Assembly: GCA_002350845.1 (NCBI GenBank)
Contig: DEFL01000056.1
Location: 1-9,890 of the forward strand
Direction of reading: 5' to 3'
DNA from: Christensenella sp. UBA2853
Lineage (GTDB): Bacteria > Bacillota > Clostridia > Christensenellales > Aristaeellaceae
DNA length: 9,890 bases
Shown here piece after piece: positions 5,956-9,890 of this stretch; within the stretch, counting starts at the first letter, position 1, and each line of letters opens with the position of its first letter. Below the pieces are notes generated by a model, which was not told where the DNA came from, made no database searches, and was given only the letters and a program-made list of their open reading frames with translations. A program made the position numbers and the translations under genes.

Positions 5956-6495
5956 TCACTCGTTCTTTCCCTCCCCGGGTCCATTCAGAAGAGGCAGAAG
6001 ATACCGGATGTTCTCCTCAACCGGGAGCGTTCCGTCGACCCGGATAACGGGACAGGCCGCGTTTTCAAGCCACTTCGTCACATACGTCTCTGTCCGTGCG
6101 TCCGTCATGGAAAACCAGGCCTGTTCTTTTTCATACAGATCCCCTCCAGGAAGGATCCGTTCACCGAACCGGCGGTAGGAGCGCTGCCTTACACGCTCCT
6201 TCCGGATCTCCTGCGGCACTTCAATGAACACAATATGCGTAAGGGACCTCAAAAGCAGATTTCCGTAATCTCCCCGTACCGCCGCAAAAACAAACCGGTC
6301 ATTTTCTCTGATTCTTTCCTCCAAAAGACGCACGGCTTCTTCCTTGCTCCGCGGGGAAGAAAAGAGATAGGCCGGATCCTCCTTGGGGAAAAACAGATCC
6401 TCATTGTCGATGAATGCGTATCCGAGGCATGCGGCCAGTGCTGCTCCCAGTGTGCTTTTTCCTGTCCCATTCAGGCCGCAAATCAGAATCCCCAT
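5956..6495 (-). CDS. P-loop nucleotide kinase-like protein
   Basis: The start at 6495 puts GGGAGG, inside the upstream gene, 6-7 bases before the ATG and gives the normal opening MGILICGLNGTGKSTLGAAL. The Walker A motif is G7-T15 (GLNGTGKST). FIDNEDLF (28-35) sits where shikimate- and adenylate-kinase-like enzymes bind substrate with Asp. An Arg-rich helix, KERVRQRSYRRFGER (99-113), looks like the mobile lid that closes over ATP. The C-terminal strand VIRVDGTLPVEENI fits the last strand and helix of the fold. The length of 179 residues suits small ATP-dependent kinases. Its substrate is not deducible. The ATG lies 13 bases inside the GNAT-DUF402 gene, so translation is probably coupled and the two products may act in one step or pathway. 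It is cytosolic. Confidence 0.85.
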   Translation of the reverse strand: MGILICGLNGTGKSTLGAALAACLGYAFIDNEDLFFPKEDPAYLFSSPRSKEEAVRLLEERIRENDRFVFAAVRGDYGNLLLRSLTHIVFIEVPQEIRKERVRQRSYRRFGERILPGGDLYEKEQAWFSMTDARTETYVTKWLENAACPVIRVDGTLPVEENIRYLLPLLNGPGEGKNE

Positions 6496-7511
6496 GCGCT
6501 TCCCTCCCGCATGCTGCTTTTCATCATTGACCGGTATTCCCGGAGTTTCATTGCAATCTGTGCACCATGCGCGCGGTAGAAGCCGATCACATCCTCTGCT
6601 GTTTTCAGGGCCAGTGCATATTCCTCCTGCGTAATCCATCCGCGGCGCAGGGCATCTTCCAGTTCATCCCTGTCCATGACACGCGGGGAGCCGTCGCCCA
6701 GAATCACGACATCCAGAATCAGATCCTGAAACAAAGCGGCCCCGTTTGCAGGCACAACATTTTGCAGCGTCATATCAATGTACTGCTGAAAGAGCTCCCC
6801 CTCGCGAAACATGGCCGTCAGCACAAAGTGTCCGCCCTCCGGAACCAGTTCCAGCCAGTCAATGCCGCGGTCAGCAATGCAAAGGCGACCCTCTGCTGTG
6901 TCCACAGTCATGGGTCGATGCATGTCTGTGAATGTGAGGCAGCCAATCCCACCCCGAAAACAACTGTCCTCGTAACGGATACATGAAAACTGACGCTCCG
7001 CATCCGTAAACCACTCCCGCCGGTCGAGGTGCTTACCCCGGATTCCCGGGCGGGATTCTTCTGCACGTGTCAGATCAAACCGGTATACCATGACCTCGCG
7101 TTTTCCTTCCACAGCCATGTCATGCCACGCCGGGATGCATGCGGTTTCCAGTAATTCTCCGCCTGCCAGCTCGCAGGTTCTCGAAGAGGCCGTGTTGGCC
7201 GGATCGCAGGTGATGAGCACATAATCCAGGTCGTGTTTTCGGGCCAGACGGAATAAAAGGCGGCAGGCCTTCATGGCATAGTGATGCCCGCGATAGGCCG
7301 CATCAATTCCGTACCCGATATTCCCGCCATAGTACAGCCGCGAACTGTGTCCGATGCGCAGGTCGCAGCTCCCGATCTTTGTCCCGTCCGGAAGGCAGAT
7401 GGAAAAATAATAGGCAGGAACCCAGTTTTTCTCCGGCATGGCTTCACTGGTTCTGTCCAGCTGAAGGACGATATCATGATCCCTGAGATCATCGACAGGC
7501 AGAAAGATCAT
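6483..7511 (-). CDS. GNAT acetyltransferase fused to a DUF402 domain
   Basis: Start 7511 is chosen because AAAGGAGC (7519-7526) lies 7 bases upstream; the longer start at 7532 lacks a good site. Residues 1-147 are a GNAT N-acetyltransferase: IGYGIDAAYRGHHYAMKACR (65-84) is motif A, with the acetyl-CoA loop R74-G-H-H-Y-A, and CDPANTASSRTCELAG (102-117) is the usual N..S.r.. segment. Residues about 165-305 are a DUF402 domain: IADRGIDWLELVP (212-224), HFVLTAMF, QQYIDM, then FQDLILDVVIL.DG and VMDRDELEDA (261-287), whose Asp/Glu residues bind metal in FomD and in the nucleotide phosphatase Ntdp. About 20 linker residues join them. DUF402 members hydrolyse nucleotides or release CMP from intermediates; GNATs acylate amines. 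The fusion suggests both work on one nucleotide-linked or otherwise phosphorylated compound, which is inference. The last 13 bases overlap the kinase gene. Confidence 0.88.
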   Translation of the reverse strand: MIFLPVDDLRDHDIVLQLDRTSEAMPEKNWVPAYYFSICLPDGTKIGSCDLRIGHSSRLYYGGNIGYGIDAAYRGHHYAMKACRLLFRLARKHDLDYVLITCDPANTASSRTCELAGGELLETACIPAWHDMAVEGKREVMVYRFDLTRAEESRPGIRGKHLDRREWFTDAERQFSCIRYEDSCFRGGIGCLTFTDMHRPMTVDTAEGRLCIADRGIDWLELVPEGGHFVLTAMFREGELFQQYIDMTLQNVVPANGAALFQDLILDVVILGDGSPRVMDRDELEDALRRGWITQEEYALALKTAEDVIGFYRAHGAQIAMKLREYRSMMKSSMREGSAWGF

Positions 7512-7559
7512 AGCGGGGCTCCTTTGCTTCATTTTTTTCCAATTCGCAGTTCCTGGATC

Positions 7560-7568
7560 ATCTTACCA
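7560..7568 (-). promoter_or_regulatory. Extended -10 promoter of the GNAT-DUF402/kinase operon
   Basis: On the minus strand the sequence reads TGGTAAGAT: a TGn extension followed by TAAGAT (7565-7560). No strong -35 is seen, as is common for extended -10 promoters. The transcript would start near 7553, about 42 bases before the start codon. Confidence 0.4.
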
Positions 7569-7659
7569 CACTTTGCATCCGAGCGGTACAGTCACTTCTG
7601 CTCTGCCCATGCATCCCATGCCGGATTGTTTCCTTTGTGTATCTTTCCCCTGCCATCAT

Positions 7660-7687
7660 TCCACAGACATCTGAAATATGATATGAT
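7660..7687 (+). promoter_or_regulatory. Candidate promoter of the small Cys-rich gene
   Basis: TATGAT (7682-7687) is a good -10 box. TCCACA (7660-7665), 16 bases upstream, matches four of six -35 positions. TATGAT is also present five bases earlier. Transcription would start near 7694, 40 bases before the ATG at 7734. Confidence 0.4.
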
Positions 7688-7733
7688 AACGCCCGCCTGG
7701 AATGTATATTCCCAAAGGAAAGGAGCCGACCCT

Positions 7734-7958
7734 ATGAAGAGCGCAAAAGAGTACTGCACCTGCACGGATACCAGGTGTCCCTGCCATCCGGTCAATCATG
7801 ATCAGGGATGCAATCTCTGCATTCAGAAAAACCTGCAGCAAAAGGAAATCCCGAGCTGTTTCTTCCACGATATTGATTGTGCAAAGCCCACGCCGGACTG
7901 GCATTACCAGGATTTTGCCGCGCTGGTGGAAAAGGCAAAGACAGAGGGAAAACTGTAA
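7734..7958 (+). CDS. Small Cys-rich protein, DUF6485-like
   Basis: ATG 7734 follows a clear AAAGGAG (7719-7725). The 74-residue product carries all its Cys in the first two thirds: CTCTDTRCPC (8-17), then CNLC (26-29), then PSCFF and DC. The order Cys-x-Cys-x5-Cys ... C-x-x-C ... [ILV]PxCfF resembles the small DUF6485-type proteins of clostridia, in which CxC...CxxC...PaCfF is the core; I assign this from memory. The spaced pairs suggest a zinc or iron site, though none is proven. The tail (HYQDFAALVEKAKTEGK) is a plain helix. The longer open frame upstream lacks a ribosome binding site and is not protein-like. It has its own promoter and terminator and is divergent from the GNAT-DUF402 operon. 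Confidence 0.82.
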   Translation: MKSAKEYCTCTDTRCPCHPVNHDQGCNLCIQKNLQQKEIPSCFFHDIDCAKPTPDWHYQDFAALVEKAKTEGKL

Positions 7959-8010
7959 ACCGCCCGCATGAAGCTTCGATTGCGCGGTGCGCACGGCTGC
8001 TGACTGAATG

Positions 8011-8038
8011 AGAAGCCTGAGTGCGGGCTTCTTTTTTT
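8011..8038 (+). terminator. Rho-independent terminator of the Cys-rich gene
   Basis: AGAAGCC (8011-8017) pairs with GGCTTCT (8026-8032) across an 8-base loop and runs into seven T (8032-8038). It lies 52 bases after the stop codon. Confidence 0.85.
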
Positions 8039-8046
8039 ATCTTGCC

Positions 8047-8071
8047 AAAAACGCCGCCTGATTCGGCGGCG
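8047..8071 (-). terminator. Minus-strand terminator facing the Cys-rich gene
   Basis: Read on the minus strand, CGCCGCC (8071-8065), a 6-base loop and GGCGGCG (8058-8052) form a GC-rich stem followed by five T (8051-8047). On the plus strand no T tract follows. It therefore ends a minus-strand transcript coming from above 8072. The SH3 gene upstream already has a terminator at 8540-8572, so a separate minus-strand unit is implied between them. Confidence 0.8.
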
Positions 8072-8177
8072 CATAATAATCCATATCAATGATTCCGTAT
8101 CTTTCTTCCTGTTTCTATGGATACCGGCTTTCGCCGAATCATTTCATGTTTCATCTGCCTGCGCAGAGATGGTCGGA

Positions 8178-8408
8178 TTATCCGATGCATGTCTGCATGC
8201 ATCCCATGCAGGAACAGATATCATAATAGATATTGAACACGGCTCCAAGGCCGGAGGTCTGCATGGTTCCCATACAGGGCTCTCCCCTGACACCGTCATT
8301 GCTTTTCCGGTTTTCCAGGAACTGCTGGTCCGGTTCAGACACCTTCTGAGCCGATTGTTCCTCTTCATGCGTGTTCATCATGGTTCCAGCGTGTTTCCCT
8401 CCCTTCAT
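8178..8408 (-). CDS. Candidate small Cys/Met repeat peptide, unknown
   Basis: This 76-residue frame lies in an otherwise empty 490-base stretch bounded by two minus-strand terminators (8540-8572 upstream, 8047-8071 downstream), which argues for a transcript here. The first half is hydrophilic (MMNTHEEEQSAQKVSEPDQQ, residues 10-29). The second half contains CMGTMQTSG (45-53) and, 22 residues on, CMGCMQTCIG (67-76), a clear internal repeat that ends the protein with C-x-C-x-x-C-x3-C. The two copies differ partly at silent positions (TGT/TGC, ACC/ACA), which favours a coding origin. An acidic leader-like part followed by a Cys-rich end resembles precursors of modified or secreted peptides, or a small metal binder, but no modifying enzyme or transporter is nearby. 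The ribosome binding site is weak (GAGAAG). Starts at 8381 or 8378, or a GTG at 8522 giving 114 residues, are possible. Not recognised. Confidence 0.38.
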   Translation of the reverse strand: MKGGKHAGTMMNTHEEEQSAQKVSEPDQQFLENRKSNDGVRGEPCMGTMQTSGLGAVFNIYYDICSCMGCMQTCIG

Positions 8409-8418
8409 GATTCTTCTC

Positions 8419-8436
8419 GGTGAGACTCTGCTCACC
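8419..8436. promoter_or_regulatory. Inverted repeat GGTGAG-N6-CTCACC before the peptide frame
   Basis: Perfect 6-bp arms with a 6-base centre lie 11 bases upstream of the candidate start at 8408. It could be an operator or a leader hairpin close to the start codon. It has no T tract, so it is not a terminator. Confidence 0.3.
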
Positions 8437-8539
8437 ACTGATTGATACGCATGCTGCCGCTCCTCTGGCATGCATGGATCGCGCAGAATCCGAAGAATCA
8501 CAGGCTTGGTGTTTGGGTTCACTGCTGGCTCTTTGCCTG

Positions 8540-8572
8540 AAAAAAAGGAGCTGCCCTTTACGGAACAGCCCC
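8540..8572 (-). terminator. Rho-independent terminator of the SH3 gene
   Basis: On the minus strand GGGGCTGTTCC (8572-8562) pairs with GGGCAGCTCC (8556-8547), with a few G-U pairs, and is followed by seven T (8546-8540). It lies 28 bases after the TAA of the SH3 gene. Confidence 0.85.
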
Positions 8573-8600
8573 TGGATTTTTATGATATTCCGTCTTCCGA

Positions 8601-9158
8601 TTACTGTCTCACCATGTAATCGTTGGCGACATAACCGGTTCTGCCGGTGGCGGTGTCGACTACCTTGCTCCAGATGCGGCCGATGGCAACCACTTCCAGC
8701 ACATCGCCGGCAGCGAGGCGGCGGATGGACTTCGCGGTCTTGTTCGGGGAAACGCGCAGGCCAACGCTCTGTTCAGGATGGCCCTTCAGGCTCTGAGCGG
8801 TCACTTTGTAAGGGGTCACAGCGACGAAATTGTCATCGCGTTCAGTGATTTCATACTTGCCGGGCTTCTTGGAGACCAGGAACTTGGTCATCACGTAACC
8901 ACCGTTCTTGTGGTTCTTGCAGGTGATGTAGGACCAGCCGGCGTCTGCCTTCACGGCTGACTGCACTTCAACCTGGGTGCCGCACTCGAGGCGGTAGAGA
9001 ACTTTGCCGTTGACGCTGCTGCGCACGTTCAGGGTTTTGCCGTTGGCACAATTGACCCACATGGTCACGTTCTCAGTGCCTTCTGCACCGGCAAATACAG
9101 GGATCATCAGACCAACCAGGGACATAATCACAAGCACAATGCTGATCAATTTCTTCAT
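8601..9158 (-). CDS. Secreted protein with two bacterial SH3 domains
   Basis: The start is ATG 9158, nine bases after GGAAGG; the longer frame would need a TTG start. A signal peptide follows (MKKLISIVLVIMSLVGLMIPVFA, cleavage near residue 23-25). The mature protein (185 residues in all) is two SH3b units. Unit one, about 33-95, has TLNVRSSVNGKVLYRLECGT and GWSYITCKNHKNGGYVMTKF. Unit two, about 114-184, has SVGLRVSPNKTAKSIRRLAAGD and WSKVVDTATGRTGYVAND. LNVRS...G.v...l..G..v.v ...W..i....G.vGYV is the standard SH3b pattern, used to bind cell-wall peptide cross-bridges. No hydrolase domain is present, so it is probably a wall-binding or surface protein. It is a tandem copy of the gene at 9594-9890 (about 70% identical over 95 residues). 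It is flanked by its own terminator and a long A-tract-rich upstream region. Confidence 0.92.
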   Translation of the reverse strand: MKKLISIVLVIMSLVGLMIPVFAGAEGTENVTMWVNCANGKTLNVRSSVNGKVLYRLECGTQVEVQSAVKADAGWSYITCKNHKNGGYVMTKFLVSKKPGKYEITERDDNFVAVTPYKVTAQSLKGHPEQSVGLRVSPNKTAKSIRRLAAGDVLEVVAIGRIWSKVVDTATGRTGYVANDYMVRQ

Positions 9159-9216
9159 AATGGGATACCTTCCTTTCAATCATTCAAGCCTGCATTGCAG
9201 GTCATTCTTTCATTCA

Positions 9217-9241
9217 GTGCCCGGCGTTTTCCGCCTGGCAC
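9217..9241 (-). promoter_or_regulatory. Leader hairpin of the SH3 gene
   Basis: On the minus strand GTGCC-A-GGCG, loop GAAAA, CGCC-G-GGCAC forms a 9-bp stem with a single A/G mismatch. It begins just past the candidate -10 box, so it would lie at or near the 5' end of the mRNA, about 58 bases before the start codon. A 5'-terminal stem like this often stabilises an mRNA. No T tract follows. Confidence 0.35.
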
Positions 9242-9244
9242 TAT

Positions 9245-9273
9245 TTGATACGCAGCTTTTGAAAGGGTGGCAG
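9245..9273 (-). promoter_or_regulatory. Candidate promoter of the SH3 gene with upstream A tracts
   Basis: On the minus strand CTGCCA (9273-9268) and TATCAA (9250-9245) are separated by 17 bases and match the -35 and -10 consensus at four positions each. Just upstream (about 9283-9316) come three A tracts of five to nine bases, spaced about one helical turn apart, as in UP elements or curved DNA. Together they suggest strong expression. Confidence 0.38.
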
Positions 9274-9503
9274 TTCGTATGTCATTTTTTTTTGAATCTT
9301 TTTTTGAACCTTTTTCTTCCGTTCCGATTGGAAAGAGCATGCCACGCCTGACCCGCGTGATGCCTGCAGACGATTCGAAAGGCAACAGGCTGCCGCGACA
9401 GAGGGTGGACAAAAACGGGACCGCCTTGCGCGCCTGAGCCGCTGGCCTTATGCATACGGATCCGGACGGTTCCGCAGCTGCGGCATGTCTTCTAAGGATG
9501 CGA

Positions 9504-9536
9504 AAGGGACTGCCTCATGGATTGAAGCAGTCCCTT
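9504..9536. terminator. Terminator-like hairpin downstream of the second SH3 gene
   Basis: AAGGGACTGC (9504-9513) and GCAGTCCCTT (9527-9536) form a perfect 10-bp stem with a 13-base loop. On the minus strand, the direction of the 9594 gene, only a short TTTC tail follows; on the plus strand TTGTTTAT follows. It most likely ends the minus-strand SH3 transcript, about 58 bases after its stop. Confidence 0.6.
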
Positions 9537-9593
9537 GTTTATATGAAAAGCGTTTCAAGCTTGTTATGACCGAAATGGGTTTGTTTGTCCGGA

Positions 9594-9890
9594 TTAACGG
9601 GTGACGTAGGCGTTGGCCACGTAACCGGTTCTTCCAGTTGTGCCATCGACCACCTTGCTCCAGGTCTTGCCGACGGCGATGACCTTCAGAGTATCGCCGG
9701 CCGTCAGACGGCGGATGGCTTTCGCGGTCTTGTTGGGGTTCACGCGCAGACCGACGCTGCGGTCAGACTTGTTGTTGATGGCCTTTGCTGAGACCGTGTA
9801 AGGGGTGACAGAGCGGAAATTGTCGTCGCGCTCGGTGATTTCATACTTGCCGGGCTTGCTGGAGACGAGGAACTTGGTCATGACATAGCC
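9594..9890 (-). CDS. Secreted two-SH3 protein, C-terminal part (cut by window end)
   Basis: The frame is open to the last base of the window, so the 5' end, signal peptide and most of the first SH3 unit lie outside. The 98 visible residues begin GYVMTKFLVS, share KPGKYEITERDDNF with the neighbour, and end GRTGYVANAYVTR. Against the 8601-9158 protein about 67 of 95 residues are identical. Differences cluster in the linker (ITERDDNF onwards, AINNKSDR against SLKGHPEQ) and the strand tips, while the SH3 core (SVGLRV.PNKTAK.IRRL, WSKVVD..TGRTGYVAN) is fixed. This is a tandem gene duplication with some divergence. It ends before the hairpin at 9504-9536. The first ATG seen, at 9881, is internal and not the true start. 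Confidence 0.9.
   Translation of the reverse strand, partial: GYVMTKFLVSSKPGKYEITERDDNFRSVTPYTVSAKAINNKSDRSVGLRVNPNKTAKAIRRLTAGDTLKVIAVGKTWSKVVDGTTGRTGYVANAYVTR

Larger units (their letters stand above)
9159..9593. other. Intergenic region between tandem SH3 genes, 435 bases
   Basis: No coding frame with a ribosome binding site is visible on either strand. Next to the 8601-9158 gene the region holds two small leader hairpins (9189-9201 and 9217-9241), a candidate promoter (9245-9273) and A tracts (about 9283-9316). Next to the 9594 gene it holds a terminator-like hairpin (9504-9536) and a perfect 12-bp palindrome CCGCAGCTGCGG (9472-9483). The stretch 9317-9470 shows nothing I recognise. Confidence 0.6.

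Noticed and set aside
7608..8209. Shared 14-mer CATGCATCCCATGC at 7608-7621 and 8196-8209
   Set aside because: One 14-base match in about 10 kb is not rare, and the flanks do not match well; not called a repeat element.
8169..8423. Plus-strand frame opposite the candidate peptide
   Set aside because: It has no ribosome binding site, and the terminator at 8047-8071 points to minus-strand transcription.
9176..9412. Minus-strand frame between the SH3 genes
   Set aside because: It would need a TTG start, its Lys-rich stretch comes from A tracts, and it overlaps the SH3 promoter and leader.
1..9890. CRISPR array, IS element or toxin-antitoxin pair
   Set aside because: No regularly spaced direct repeats, transposase motifs, or overlapping toxin/antitoxin-type gene pair were seen.

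Overview
The window looks like chromosomal DNA of a Gram-positive Clostridia-type bacterium. The genes have AGGAGG-type ribosome binding sites, the tRNA does not encode its CCA tail, G+C is moderate (about 50-55% by eye), and many small exported proteins of unknown role are present. Two-SH3 exported proteins together with PepSY-like exported proteins recall gut or rumen Christensenellales/Aristaeella-like genomes; that placement is an inference from memory, not a search. No phage, transposase, IS element or CRISPR array is visible.

Layout. (1) 1-110: tRNA-Val(CAC) with its own terminator. (2) 182-428: a well-supported promoter drives a tiny, very basic protein whose frame is broken at a run of five A. 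Its stop codon directly abuts the stop of a convergent SIMPL-domain exported protein (429-1130, minus). (3) 1131-1503: divergent regulatory gap. (4) 1504-2604 (plus): exported protein with two PepSY-like units, followed by two hairpins. (5) 2758-4534 (minus): a two-gene operon of exported proteins; the promoter-proximal one shares a module with the 1504 gene, the second looks like a small beta-propeller. (6) 4681-5117 (plus): remnant of an L-cysteine desulfidase/UPF0597 gene (first 130 of about 430 residues, with the family Cys replaced), then an intact cinnamoyl/feruloyl-esterase-like hydrolase ending at a perfect 18-bp hairpin. (7) 5956-7511 (minus): a coupled pair, a GNAT-DUF402 fusion and an overlapping P-loop kinase-like protein. 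(8) 7734-7958 (plus): a small Cys-rich protein. (9) 8047-8540: a minus-strand unit with its own terminator that contains a candidate Cys/Met repeat peptide. (10) 8601-9890 (minus): tandem copies of a secreted two-SH3 protein, the second cut by the window end.

How it fits together. Six products carry or should carry signal peptides (SIMPL, two PepSY-like, the propeller-like protein, two SH3 proteins), so much of the window serves the cell envelope. The cytosolic parts are the esterase and the GNAT-DUF402/kinase pair. The most notable points are the GNAT-DUF402 fusion with its coupled kinase, the repeat-bearing Cys/Met peptide behind a strand-specific terminator, the frameshifted basic protein, and the shared module in two neighbouring exported proteins. 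I did not find a clearly new defence or mobile system.
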